DNA from: Bhargavaea changchunensis
Lineage (GTDB): Bacteria > Bacillota > Bacilli > Bacillales_A > Planococcaceae
Assembly (NCBI RefSeq): GCF_042665595.1
Contig: NZ_JBHTCT010000012.1
Location: 124,001-188,000, forward strand
DNA length: 64,000 nt
Reading direction: 5' to 3'
Shown piece after piece: positions 49,299 through 58,102 of the stretch. The position numbers and the translations under genes were made by a program. Below the pieces are notes generated by a model that searched no databases, had not been told where the DNA came from, and saw only the letters and a list, made by a program, of their open reading frames with translations. The first letter of the stretch is position 1. Every line of letters begins with the position of its first letter.

Positions 49299-50116
49299 CG
49301 CAGAAGACGCCCAAAGAGCGGATCGATGTCCTCCTGACGGAACGCGGCCTGTTTGAGACCCGCGAACAGGCAAAGCGTGCAGTCATGGCAGGAATCGTCT
49401 ATTCCGGTGACCGAAGGATGGACAAGCCCGGAGAAAAGATTCCGGCCGATGCCGAAATAAGGGTGAAGGGAAAAGCGCAAAAGTATGTGAGCCGCGGGGG
49501 CCTGAAACTCGAGAAGGCCCTGGAGGTCTTTGATGCGGATGTCGCTGGGAAACTGATTCTTGATATCGGCGCATCGACCGGCGGTTTCACAGACTGTGCC
49601 CTTCAGAATGGCGCACTCCACAGTTATGCACTCGACGTCGGCTATAACCAGCTGGCTTACAAGTTGCGGCAGGACCCGAGAGTGACGGTCATGGAACGGG
49701 TTAATTTCCGTCATGCGACACCCGATCTGTTTTCGGAGGGCATGCCGGAATTTGCGACAATCGACGTTTCCTTCATCTCCCTCAGCCTCATCCTGCCGAC
49801 ATTAAAGACGGTACTGACTCCGGGTGGCGATGTGATTGCCCTCGTCAAGCCGCAGTTCGAGGCCGGCCGTGAAAATGTCGGTAAAAAAGGAATCGTCCGT
49901 AATCCGGCAGTCCATCTCGAGGTTCTGGAGCGCACTGCCGGCATGGCGGTTTCAAACGGTTTCGAGGTCATCAACGCATCGTTTTCACCGGTCACCGGCG
50001 GAGAAGGCAATATCGAATTCCTTTTCCACCTGAGGTCGGCTGACAATCCGGTATCCAGGATTCCGGAAGGCGGTTTCACCAATCTGGTGAAAGAAGCCCA
50101 CAAAACGCTGGACTAA
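49295..50116 (+). CDS. tlyA: TlyA family rRNA 2'-O-methyltransferase (hemolysin-like, YqxC)
   Basis: 273 residues. N-terminal S4 RNA-binding domain (residues 8-70, RIDVLLTERGLFETREQAKR) and an FtsJ-like SAM domain: LILDIGASTGGFTDCALQ near 90, DVSFISL near 155, LVKPQFEAGRENVGKKG near 182. Relatives methylate ribosomal RNA. Starts in the dxs stop (ATGA). Confidence 0.93.
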   Translation: MTQKTPKERIDVLLTERGLFETREQAKRAVMAGIVYSGDRRMDKPGEKIPADAEIRVKGKAQKYVSRGGLKLEKALEVFDADVAGKLILDIGASTGGFTDCALQNGALHSYALDVGYNQLAYKLRQDPRVTVMERVNFRHATPDLFSEGMPEFATIDVSFISLSLILPTLKTVLTPGGDVIALVKPQFEAGRENVGKKGIVRNPAVHLEVLERTAGMAVSNGFEVINASFSPVTGGEGNIEFLFHLRSADNPVSRIPEGGFTNLVKEAHKTLD

Positions 50117-50140
50117 CCCCCGAAAGCGGGGGTTTTTTGT
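50115..50140 (+). terminator. Terminator after tlyA
   Basis: AACCCCCG (50115-50122) pairs with CGGGGGTT (50127-50134), then TTTT. The first two bases are in the stop codon. Confidence 0.88.
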
Positions 50141-50205
50141 TGTTGCGAAAATTGGATAATGGTACATTCTTATTAGGAAATATGCATTCTTCGGAGGGAA
50201 ATAGT

Positions 50206-50655
50206 GTGAGTAAGGGCCAACGGCATATACGGATTCGGGAAATTATCGGACATCATGAAATTGAAACACAGGACGAGCTGGTCGACCGGCTCAAACAGGA
50301 AGGGTTCAATGTAACGCAGGCCACCATCTCGAGGGACATCAAGGAACTCCACCTTGTCAAAGTCCCTCTCAGGGACGGCCGCTACAAATACAGCCTGCCC
50401 GCCGAGCGCAGCTTCGACCCTATGCGCAAGCTGAACCGCGCACTGACAGATGCGTTTGTAAGCATCGACGGGGCCGGATATTTTCTTGTCATGAAGACGC
50501 TGCCGGGCAATGCGCATGCCATCGGCTCACTCATCGATCAGATCGAATGGGAGGAGATCCTCGGCACCATCTGTGGCGATGACACATGTCTCATCCTTTG
50601 CCGGAATGACGAACAGCGGGAAACGGTGAGAGAAAAGCTGCTCGGCATGCTTTGA
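50206..50655 (+). CDS. argR: Arginine repressor ArgR (AhrC)
   Basis: 149 residues, the standard length. Arginine-sensing hexamer that represses arginine synthesis and activates catabolism. Winged-helix N-terminus (RHIRIREIIGHHEIETQDEL, recognition helix near VTQATISRDIKELHL) and C-terminal arginine-binding domain (TLPGNAHAIGSLIDQ, TICGDDTCLIL). GTG 50206 is set by TCGGAGGG upstream. In the usual place between tlyA and recN. Confidence 0.96.
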   Translation: MSKGQRHIRIREIIGHHEIETQDELVDRLKQEGFNVTQATISRDIKELHLVKVPLRDGRYKYSLPAERSFDPMRKLNRALTDAFVSIDGAGYFLVMKTLPGNAHAIGSLIDQIEWEEILGTICGDDTCLILCRNDEQRETVREKLLGML

Positions 50656-50674
50656 TCAGGGAGGTGAACGCCCG

Positions 50675-52366
50675 GTGCTGAGAGAATTGACAATCAAGAA
50701 TTTTGCCATCATCCGAGACCTGTCCATCAGCTTCGATAACGGGCTGACCGTCCTGACCGGCGAAACAGGTGCCGGAAAATCCATCATCATCGATGCTGTC
50801 CAGCTTCTGGCCGGGGGCAGGGGCTCAAGCGAATTCATCCGCCACGGGGAGAAGAAAGCCGAACTTGAAGGGATGTTCGAGGTTTCCTACAGGTCTCATC
50901 CGGTATTTAAAAAGCTTGAAGAGTCCGGAATTCCGTCCGATGACGAGGGTGCGGTGATCCTGAGGCGTGATATTTCCTCCTCGGGAAAAAGTACTTGCCG
51001 GGTAAACGGCAAGCTCGTCACCTTGGCCATCCTCCGTGAAGTCGGGGCGGCGCTGATCGACATACACGGCCAGCATGAAACTCAGGAACTGATGGATGAA
51101 CAGCGACATGTGCTTCTTTTGGATCATTTCGGCTGGGATACGATCGGAGCGGCCAAGGAAAGCTATACATCGCTCCATGACCGTTATGTCAAATTGAAAA
51201 GAAGGCTTACGCGTTATGATGAGTCCGAGCAGCAGGTAGCTCACAGAATCGACCTGTATCGGTTCCAGTTGACGGAAATCGATGAGGCCGGCTTCTACGA
51301 GGGTGAGGAAGAAGAGCTGGAGGAAGAGCGCACACGCCTGAAAAACTTCAACGCGATTTTTGAGCGGGTATCTTCAGCCTATGAGGCTATCCAGGGAGAA
51401 TCTAAAGGCCTCGACTGGGCAGGCGCTGCCATGAGTGACCTTGAGCACGCCGCGGAAGTCGATCCTCAGGCCGGGGAATATGCGACTTCAGTTTCCGATG
51501 CCTTTTATACGCTGCAGGATACCGCATTTTCATTAAAAAATATGCTCGACGGGATGGAATTCGATCCGAACCGTCTTGACGAAGTGGAGCACCGGCTTGC
51601 GCTCCTCCAGACGATGAAGCGCAAGTACGGCGGAACGGTCTCAGAAATCCTCGCATACCGCGACAAGATTGCGGAAGAGCTGGAAAAGCTGCTGAACCGC
51701 GACGAGCGGCTGCAGGATGAACGGAAAGAAGTAGAATCGCTCGAAGCCGATCTCGCTGTAGAAGCGGGAGAGCTCGCGGAACTCAGAAGAGAAGCGGCTG
51801 TCCGCCTGTCCGAAGCCATCCATCTGCAGCTATCGGAACTTTATATGGAAAAAGCGCAGTTTACAGTGGAATTCAGGGAGCGCAGCCAGTTCGACCGGCA
51901 TGGGGCGGAGGATGTCATTTTTCTCATCTCCGCCAACGTAGGAGAGCCGCCGAAGCCGCTTGCCAAAGTGGCGTCCGGAGGAGAGCTTTCTCGGATCATG
52001 CTGGCACTCAAGACCATCTTCTCCAAGCACCAGGAAGTCACTTCAATTATTTTTGACGAAGTGGATACCGGTGTCAGCGGCCGGGTGGCACAAGCCATCG
52101 CCGAAAAAATCGCGGCAATATCCATGCATTCACAGGTGCTCTGCATCTCCCATCTGCCACAAGTCGCGGCGATGGCGGACCATCACCTGTTTATCCGAAA
52201 AGATGTCACGGGTGACCGCACGACCACTTCCGTCCAGGAACTCGAAGGGATGGAGCGGACCGAGGAACTGAGCCGGATGATGACCGGCGCTGAAATGACC
52301 GACCTGACGAAGCGCCATGCAGAAGAGCTGCTCGTCATGGCGGAAGATCGGAAAAAGGAAATGTAA
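50675..52366 (+). CDS. recN: DNA repair protein RecN
   Basis: 563 residues, SMC-like ATPase for double-strand break repair. Walker A GETGAGKSIIIDAVQLL near residue 29, long coiled coil (residues 150-400), signature KVASGGELSRIMLALK near 433, Walker B with SIIFDEVDTGVSG near 459. GTG start; AGGGAGGTGAACG upstream. Terminator follows. Confidence 0.96.
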   Translation: MLRELTIKNFAIIRDLSISFDNGLTVLTGETGAGKSIIIDAVQLLAGGRGSSEFIRHGEKKAELEGMFEVSYRSHPVFKKLEESGIPSDDEGAVILRRDISSSGKSTCRVNGKLVTLAILREVGAALIDIHGQHETQELMDEQRHVLLLDHFGWDTIGAAKESYTSLHDRYVKLKRRLTRYDESEQQVAHRIDLYRFQLTEIDEAGFYEGEEEELEEERTRLKNFNAIFERVSSAYEAIQGESKGLDWAGAAMSDLEHAAEVDPQAGEYATSVSDAFYTLQDTAFSLKNMLDGMEFDPNRLDEVEHRLALLQTMKRKYGGTVSEILAYRDKIAEELEKLLNRDERLQDERKEVESLEADLAVEAGELAELRREAAVRLSEAIHLQLSELYMEKAQFTVEFRERSQFDRHGAEDVIFLISANVGEPPKPLAKVASGGELSRIMLALKTIFSKHQEVTSIIFDEVDTGVSGRVAQAIAEKIAAISMHSQVLCISHLPQVAAMADHHLFIRKDVTGDRTTTSVQELEGMERTEELSRMMTGAEMTDLTKRHAEELLVMAEDRKKEM

Positions 52367-52382
52367 AGTGCAAAAATGATAG

Positions 52383-52432
52383 ACTCCCCCTGTCAGCAAG
52401 CCATGAAGGCTGCGGACAGGGGGAGTATTATT
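52383..52432 (+). terminator. Terminator after recN
   Basis: ACTCCCCCTGTC (52383-52394) pairs with GACAGGGGGAGT (52415-52426), then ATTATTT. Confidence 0.85.
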
Positions 52433-52792
52433 TAGCGGCAGATGATTGATTTCGGCTTCCCCGCTTCCGGATTCACTATTCAGACCTTCAATTTCGTCAT
52501 TCATCCTGAGAAATCGCCTGAATGACGAAACCGGCCATGCTTATGAAAAAGCTGATGGTCCACAAAATCGCAAAAGATCCGTCGCCTCCGTGGCCATTCG
52601 ATTTAATTTGTGCATATTAACTGAAATGGACCATCATCTTTTTAAATTTCACCAATTTTGCCTGCTGTAAGGGACAAACCGCGTGATTCCGGCACATTCT
52701 CAGTATCCGCGGATTTTCATGCTACATTATACCGGACATAAGAATTCCGGCCGGACACATAGTAACGATATAACAGCACGGGGAGGTGAACC
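52427..52792. other. Gap between recN and spoIVB without a recognised gene
   Basis: About 365 bases. The only suggestive item is a 36-codon minus-strand frame (52497-52607) that would encode one membrane helix but has no ordinary start codon. Nothing else was seen beyond AT-rich sequence ahead of spoIVB. Confidence 0.6.
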
Positions 52793-53755
52793 ATGCGATG
52801 GATTAGCCGGAAGCTGATGCTGCCCGCATTGCTTGCAGTCCTGTTTTTATCAGGCGCTTCGGGTGCGGCAGCGAATGGACCGAAGTCCCTGATTCCGATG
52901 GGGCACTCAATCGGTATCCATCTGGAACTGGGGATGCTCATCGTCACGGATGATGTTCTGGTCGCTGATGGGCAATGGCTAAAAGCCGGAGACGTCGTGA
53001 AGTCCCTTGACGGCAAAGAAGTCAGCACACTCAAGGACATCACAAAGGCCGCCAAAGCGCAAGGCGAAGCGAAAACGGTAATTGAAATTGAACGTGAAGG
53101 CACAGAACTGGAAATCGGGGCCTCGAAAAAGGAATTGCTCAACCTTCATTCCTTTATCCGTGAACGTACTGAAGGAATTGGCACCCTTACGTACGTGGAC
53201 CCGGAAACTGGCGAATATGGGGCGCTTGGCCACCAGATCATCGACCGGACGCTAGACGGAGCACCGCCATTTTCCGGAGGTTCGATCTTTTTGGCAGATG
53301 TTGAACAGATCAAAAAGAGCGAACCGGGAAAGCCGGGTTACAAGATTTCTTCGATTGAATCCGGCCATCAGCTCCTGGGCGATATCCAAGAAAACGAGAT
53401 CTATGGGATATTCGGTAAATGGTCATCATCGTTAACAGGAGCATTCCCGAAACCTTTGGAGATTATGCGGCCGTCGGAAATACGCGAAGGTGAAGCGGAT
53501 ATCTATACAACCATCAAAGGCACAGAGATCGACAAGTACAGCATTAAGATCACGGCAGCGGCGGATGATGTGTTCCGATTTACCGTGACCGACCGGGAAC
53601 TTATCGAAAAAACCGGAGGAATCCTGCAGGGTATGAGCGGAAGCCCGATTATTCAGGACGGTAAATTCGCCGGAGTCGTGACGCATATGTTTGTCGAGGA
53701 GCCCCTGAAAGGCGCGGCTCTTCCCGTCGAAGAGATGATAAAAAGAAAACCATAG
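52793..53755 (+). CDS. spoIVB: SpoIVB serine peptidase (S55), shortened
   Basis: 320 residues against about 425 in Bacillus. Signal-like hydrophobic N-terminus (residues 8-28), compact PDZ region (GQWLKAGDVVKSLDGKEV near residue 62), then the S55 domain. Catalytic residues are kept: His147 in GALGHQIID, Asp in TVTDRELIEKTGG, Ser in GMSGSPII. SpoIVB is the forespore signal that activates pro-sigma-K processing. The shortening is in the N-terminal/PDZ part and the last 15 residues. GGGGAGGTGAACC precedes the ATG. Confidence 0.88.
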   Translation: MRWISRKLMLPALLAVLFLSGASGAAANGPKSLIPMGHSIGIHLELGMLIVTDDVLVADGQWLKAGDVVKSLDGKEVSTLKDITKAAKAQGEAKTVIEIEREGTELEIGASKKELLNLHSFIRERTEGIGTLTYVDPETGEYGALGHQIIDRTLDGAPPFSGGSIFLADVEQIKKSEPGKPGYKISSIESGHQLLGDIQENEIYGIFGKWSSSLTGAFPKPLEIMRPSEIREGEADIYTTIKGTEIDKYSIKITAAADDVFRFTVTDRELIEKTGGILQGMSGSPIIQDGKFAGVVTHMFVEEPLKGAALPVEEMIKRKP

Positions 53756-53767
53756 AAAAAAATGTTG

Positions 53768-53799
53768 GCCATACCTTATGAGGTATGGCGTTTTCCTTT
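53768..53799 (+). terminator. Terminator after spoIVB
   Basis: GCCATACCT (53768-53776) pairs with AGGTATGGC (53781-53789), then TTTTCCTTTTT. Confidence 0.85.
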
Positions 53800-53919
53800 T
53801 TCTGCATTATAATAAAAGTAGAGCTGCAATCTTAAGAATTGTAGGAATCCGTCGAATCATGTCGGAAAAATCGTTCATGGGTCTCATTTTATGATTTGGT
53901 GAAGGTGCAAACGGTAGGA

Positions 53920-53926
53920 TGTCGAA
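53920..53926 (+). promoter_or_regulatory. 0A box candidate upstream of spo0A
   Basis: TGTCGAA is a perfect 0A box core, 55 bases before the spo0A start; CATGTCGGAAA near 53859 is a weaker copy. Spo0A autoregulation is known in Bacillus. Confidence 0.45.
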
Positions 53927-53980
53927 CTATATTCAACAGGCTTCGGAAGAGGGTTCGCTTTTAAAAGGGGGAAATTTACA

Positions 53981-54769
53981 TTGGAAAAAATCAAAGTTGC
54001 TGTGGCTGACGACAACCGGGAACTTGTAAGGACTATGCTGATTTATTTTGAAAATCATCCGGAGATCGAAGTGATCGGCACGGCTTCAAACGGCAAGCTT
54101 TGCCTGAACATGCTCGAGGAAAACAAGCCGGACGTACTGCTTCTGGATATTATCATGCCTCACCTGGATGGCATAGGGGTGCTTGAGGAGCTCCATTCAA
54201 ACGGCGGCACGGGGGACATGAATATCATCATGCTGACCGCGTTCGGACAGGAAGAGATCATGAAGCAGGCTGCAGAACTCGGCGCTTCCTACTTTATCCT
54301 GAAACCATTTGAGTTTGACCGTCTGGTCCATCAGATTCTTCAGATGAAAAACGGACGCCAGCTAAAATCCGGCACGCAGGCTCCTGAACCGGGCAAACAG
54401 CAGGCGCTCAGCAAAAAAGCGATCGACACTGCAATTACGGCCATCATCAAGGAAATCGGGGTTCCTGCACATATCAAGGGATATGCCTTCCTCCGGGAAG
54501 CAATCACGATGGTGTACCATGATGTCGACCTTCTCGGCTCCGTCACCAAAGTGCTATATCCGGAAATTGCAGAGAAATTCAATACGACACCGTCTCGCGT
54601 TGAGCGGGCGATCCGGCATGCGATTGAAGTCGCATGGAACCGGGGGAATTATGAAGTCATTTCTAAGATGTTCGGTTACACGGTCCATCATATGAAGAGC
54701 AAGCCGACCAACTCGGAATTCATCGCGATGGTATCTGACCGGCTTCGTCTGGAGTTCATGACCGCCTGA
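53981..54769 (+). CDS. spo0A: Sporulation master regulator Spo0A
   Basis: 262 residues. Receiver domain with Asp10-Asp11, phosphorylation site Asp56 in LLLDIIMPHLDG, the Thr in MLTAFGQ and Lys in FILKPFEF. Linker of about 20 residues, then the Spo0A DNA-binding domain: TTPSRVERAIRHAIEVAW is the recognition helix region. Every key residue is intact and the C-terminus is complete, so this protein looks functional although downstream spoIIIA genes are damaged. TTG start after AAAGGGGGAAA. Confidence 0.97.
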   Translation: MEKIKVAVADDNRELVRTMLIYFENHPEIEVIGTASNGKLCLNMLEENKPDVLLLDIIMPHLDGIGVLEELHSNGGTGDMNIIMLTAFGQEEIMKQAAELGASYFILKPFEFDRLVHQILQMKNGRQLKSGTQAPEPGKQQALSKKAIDTAITAIIKEIGVPAHIKGYAFLREAITMVYHDVDLLGSVTKVLYPEIAEKFNTTPSRVERAIRHAIEVAWNRGNYEVISKMFGYTVHHMKSKPTNSEFIAMVSDRLRLEFMTA

Positions 54770-54811
54770 ACGAAATGAAAACCGCACTCATACCGGCAAT
54801 CGCCGACTAAC

Positions 54812-54839
54812 GCCGCCCGGAACATTCGGGCGGCTTTTT
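54812..54839 (+). terminator. Terminator after spo0A
   Basis: GCCGCCCG (54812-54819) pairs with CGGGCGGC (54827-54834), then TTTTTC. Confidence 0.9.
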
Positions 54840-54946
54840 CCGTTTTATAGTAGGAGGCCGCATCTGATGATGGTCCTTGGGCGAGATCCGTTTTGATTTC
54901 TGCTTCAAGGGAAAAGGCGGATAGGAGGCCGAAAGGAAGGGAAATC

Positions 54947-55663
54947 ATGAGAAAAGTGTATGCACACAGGGGGGCTTCCGGGTATGCATTCGAAAATACG
55001 CTTAGTGCATTTGAAAAGGCGGTCGTGATCGGAGCGGGTATCGAGACCGACCTGCAGCTGACCAAAGATGGTGTTCCGGTCATCATCCATGATGCCGATC
55101 TGTACCGCGTCACCGGACTGCGCAAATTCGTCACAGAACTGACATTTGATGAAGTAAGGGCACTGAAGGTCGGCAGGAACCGGTGGAAAAGGCTTTTCGG
55201 GCAACCGGTGATGACGTTCGGCGAATTTCTTCAGTGGGCACGCGCGGCTGGCTGTCCGCCACTTAATATTGAGATGAAAGAAACGTTTCTGGACCATCCG
55301 GAAGCCGTTGAACAGACGGTGATGGCGGCAAAAGGTTATCCGGATCTTCATTTCTCCTCATTTCACTATCCTTTGCTGATGAGGGTAAAGCAGACAGATC
55401 CGGGAATGGAGACGGCACTGATTCTGACAAAAAAATCCCGCTGGGACAATCTCGGGGTGTACGGGAGTTCGGACGGATTCCATATCCATAAGCGTCTCTG
55501 GTCAGGCAAATATCTGGGTGCCATCGAGCGGGAAAGCAAATTCGCAAGGGTCTACGGCGTTGACGGTACCGAACCATTTATCCCTAAACCCGAACCTCTC
55601 ATCAGAGGATGGATCACCGACTTCCCGGACACAGTCAAAAAAGCTATGCAAAAAGGTTCCTGA
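54947..55663 (+). CDS. yqiK: Glycerophosphodiester phosphodiesterase (YqiK-like)
   Basis: 238 residues, GDPD TIM barrel. Catalytic motifs: AHRGASGYAFENT at residues 5-17, Glu and Asp in IETDLQLTKDG near 38-40, HD in IIHDAD near 52, and NIEMKE near 108. Hydrolyses glycerophosphodiesters to glycerol 3-phosphate. ATG 54947 follows AAGGAAGGG; an in-frame earlier start at 54893 is not preceded by a good site. Confidence 0.9.
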   Translation: MRKVYAHRGASGYAFENTLSAFEKAVVIGAGIETDLQLTKDGVPVIIHDADLYRVTGLRKFVTELTFDEVRALKVGRNRWKRLFGQPVMTFGEFLQWARAAGCPPLNIEMKETFLDHPEAVEQTVMAAKGYPDLHFSSFHYPLLMRVKQTDPGMETALILTKKSRWDNLGVYGSSDGFHIHKRLWSGKYLGAIERESKFARVYGVDGTEPFIPKPEPLIRGWITDFPDTVKKAMQKGS

Positions 55664-55682
55664 CACGAAGTCAGGAACCTTT
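55652..55682. terminator. Bidirectional terminator between yqiK and yqzF
   Basis: Perfect 13-bp stem AAAGGTTCCTGAC (55652-55664) with GTCAGGAACCTTT (55670-55682). It includes both stop codons. Confidence 0.9.
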
Positions 55683-55920
55683 AGTTTTTGCGTTTGAACC
55701 GGTCTTTAGGTATTTTGCCGTTCCGCTGGTCCCGTCTGAACAGGAAACCTGCGAAGAATCCGATGCATAGGACCAGGACCACGAGTCCGAACAGGAATTG
55801 GAGCCAGACGGGAAATCCGGATGCCTGAACGCCGAACAGCGCATCCCGCATAAGCTTGATTCCCCATGCGGCACCGATGCCCGGAATGAGCAGAACGATG
55901 AAGGCGGCGAGCCGCTGCAT
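55681..55920 (-). CDS. yqzF: DUF2627 small membrane protein (YqzF-like)
   Basis: 79 residues, two membrane segments (AAFIVLLIPGIGAAWGIKLM and a second near residue 42-62), basic tail. Matches Bacillus YqzF, which lies just before bkdR. ATG 55920 has AAAGGGAGAG upstream; a longer frame to 56097 is not credible. Function unknown. Confidence 0.82.
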   Translation of the reverse strand: MQRLAAFIVLLIPGIGAAWGIKLMRDALFGVQASGFPVWLQFLFGLVVLVLCIGFFAGFLFRRDQRNGKIPKDRFKRKN

Positions 55921-55969
55921 GATGATCTCTCCCTTTCTGTCGAGTTTATTTTCCTTTTGAAGATGAGGA

Positions 55970-55998
55970 TTGTCAAGAAGACTGCTATCGGGTATGAT
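55970..55998 (+). promoter_or_regulatory. Sigma-A-type promoter of bkdR and the bkd operon
   Basis: TTGTCA (55970-55975), exactly 17 bases, TATGAT (55993-55998). TGCAA-AGCA-TTGCA (56010-56023) is a short palindrome just downstream and could be an operator. Confidence 0.65.
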
Positions 55999-56050
55999 AA
56001 TGTTGATTATGCAAAGCATTGCACAAATCTCATGAAGGGCCTGAAGGATT

Positions 56051-58066
56051 TTGCAGAATGTACTTGTTGTAGGGGCCGGAGCCGGCGGCACCGCCATTTT
56101 AAAACTTCTTCTGCAACTGGATTATATGAATGTCGCAGGAATCGTCGATCCGAATCCGGATGCGCCCGGAATCCTGCTTGCGGATGCAAACGGCATCCCG
56201 CACGGCAAAGACTGGCGCCCTTTCATCACCAATGATCTTCATATGATTTTCGACGTCACGGGCGAACAGGGCATTTTCGGTGAGCTTCTGAAGGCCAGGC
56301 CTGCTCATGCCGTCCTGATTCCCGGTACAATCGCCAAGCTGCTTGTCAGTCTGCTTGAGGAGAATGGGGAGTATATCGAGCGCCTCCGGTCGGAAACAGC
56401 CCGCAACAAGATGATTTTTGATTCTCTGGATGAGGGCATGATCGGAACTGACAGAGATGGGATGATCCGCTTCTTTAACCGGAGCGCATCCCTCATTACC
56501 GGCATGCCCGTACGCAGCGCGCTCGGCCGCCATATTCTCGACGTCATCCCGGACAGCAATCTTCCGCATGTCGCGAAGACAGGTATTCCTGAGCTGAACC
56601 GTGAGCTGACACTTTCAAACGGGACGCGTGTCGTCACCTCCAGACGGCCGCTCAGCGATCCTTCCGGCAACCGCACCGGCGCCTTCGCCGTCTTCCGGGA
56701 TATTTCCGGTGTTGTCGAACTCGCGGAGGAAATCACTAATCTGAAAGAAATCCAGTCCATGCTTGAAGCGATCATCCACTCGAGCGATGACGCCATTTCC
56801 GTCGTTGATGAAAATGGCCGCGGTATCATGATCAACCCGGCATACACCCGGCTTACGGGCCTTGCCGAAGCGGACGTTATCGGGAAGCCGGCCACGGTCG
56901 ATATCAACGAGGGTGAAAGTATTCACATGAAAGTGCTTGAAACCGGGCGGCCGATCCGGGGAGTCAGGATGCGCGTCGGACCTGCGGCGAGGGAAGTCGT
57001 CGTCAATGTGGCGCCGATCCTTGTAGGCGAGAGGCTTAAGGGAAGCATCGGGATCATCCATGACCTGACGGAAATGCGGGAACTTGCCGATGAACTCGAT
57101 CATGCGCGCCGTATCATCCGCTCGCTGGAGACCCGTTACACGTTCGAGGATCTGGTCGGCGAATCACCCGAGATGCAGCTGGCGATCCAGCAGGCAAGGC
57201 TTGCTGCCACACTGCCTCTCCCGATCTTGCTCCGGGGGGAGTCGGGAACCGGCAAGGAAGTATTCGCCCAGTCGATCCACCACGATGCCGGACGGGGAAA
57301 CTTTGTCCGGGTCAACTGCTCGGCGATCCCCGAAGAACGCCTGTCACGTGAACTGTTCGGATCCGAGAAACCGGCAGCGGATAGAAAAACAGAAGTTGTC
57401 GAGGGCCTGTTTGAAGAAGCGCATGGCGGCACATTGTTCATCGATGAGATCGGAGAACTGCCGACCGATGTGCAGGGGGCCCTTCTGAGGATTCTGGAGG
57501 AACACGAATTTTACCGATCAGGCGGCAGCCGGCCCGTTCCGGTTTCTGTCCGGGTCATCGCCGCCACCAACCGGAACCTTGAGAAGCTCATGAGGGAAGG
57601 GAAGTTTCGTGAAGACCTGTTCCACCGCCTGAACCGCATGCCCGTCCATATCCCGCCACTCCGGCAGCGCAGGGGGGATATCAAGCTCCTTGCCGAAAAA
57701 CTGCTGCCTAAACTCAATCGCGATCTCGGACGCTCCGTCACGGAGATTTCCGAGGATGCCGCCTCCCTTCTCAGGCAGCACACTTGGCCCGGCAATGTCC
57801 GGGAGCTGGAAAACGTCATCAGCCGGGCTCTGATTTTTATGCAGCCTGCAGATAAATTACTCGATAAGCCTGAACTCTCCGCCGTATTCCAGGCGGAGGG
57901 AGGCGGCACCGGGGGCACTCTGGCAGAACAGCTGGATGCCCACGAAAAATCAATTTTGAAGGAAGCGCTTACATCATGCGGAGGGAACAAGGCCGATGCT
58001 GCCAAACAGCTCGGAATCTCGGTCCGAACGCTTTATTACAAACTGGAGAAGCACCGGCTTGTGTGA
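56051..58066 (+). CDS. bkdR: BkdR-type enhancer-binding protein with altered GAFTGA loop
   Basis: 671 residues. N-terminal Rossmann-like sensor segment (NVLVVGAGAGGTAILKLLLQ), two PAS-type domains (about residues 120-240 and 245-360), AAA+ domain (about 375-605) with Walker A LRGESGTGKEVF near 396 and GTLFIDEI near 463, and a Fis-type HTH at the end (GGNKADAAKQLGISVRTLYY). The sigma-54 contact loop GAFTGA is replaced by PAADRK (residues 441-446) with no change in loop length. TTG start after AAGGA. In Bacillus the homologue activates the sigma-L-dependent bkd operon. Confidence 0.9.
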   Translation: MQNVLVVGAGAGGTAILKLLLQLDYMNVAGIVDPNPDAPGILLADANGIPHGKDWRPFITNDLHMIFDVTGEQGIFGELLKARPAHAVLIPGTIAKLLVSLLEENGEYIERLRSETARNKMIFDSLDEGMIGTDRDGMIRFFNRSASLITGMPVRSALGRHILDVIPDSNLPHVAKTGIPELNRELTLSNGTRVVTSRRPLSDPSGNRTGAFAVFRDISGVVELAEEITNLKEIQSMLEAIIHSSDDAISVVDENGRGIMINPAYTRLTGLAEADVIGKPATVDINEGESIHMKVLETGRPIRGVRMRVGPAAREVVVNVAPILVGERLKGSIGIIHDLTEMRELADELDHARRIIRSLETRYTFEDLVGESPEMQLAIQQARLAATLPLPILLRGESGTGKEVFAQSIHHDAGRGNFVRVNCSAIPEERLSRELFGSEKPAADRKTEVVEGLFEEAHGGTLFIDEIGELPTDVQGALLRILEEHEFYRSGGSRPVPVSVRVIAATNRNLEKLMREGKFREDLFHRLNRMPVHIPPLRQRRGDIKLLAEKLLPKLNRDLGRSVTEISEDAASLLRQHTWPGNVRELENVISRALIFMQPADKLLDKPELSAVFQAEGGGTGGTLAEQLDAHEKSILKEALTSCGGNKADAAKQLGISVRTLYYKLEKHRLV

Positions 58067-58102
58067 CAGGCCGTGTACATGACCACAAGGAGGAGAATGA
58101 TG

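Noticed and set aside
52446..52670. 74-residue plus-strand frame after recN
   Set aside because: TTG start without a ribosome binding site, mixed composition and no family pattern.
56005..56028. Sigma-54 (-24/-12) promoter before bkdR
   Set aside because: TTGCAC is present but no GG-containing -24 element lies at the right distance; the TTGTCA-17-TATGAT promoter is better.
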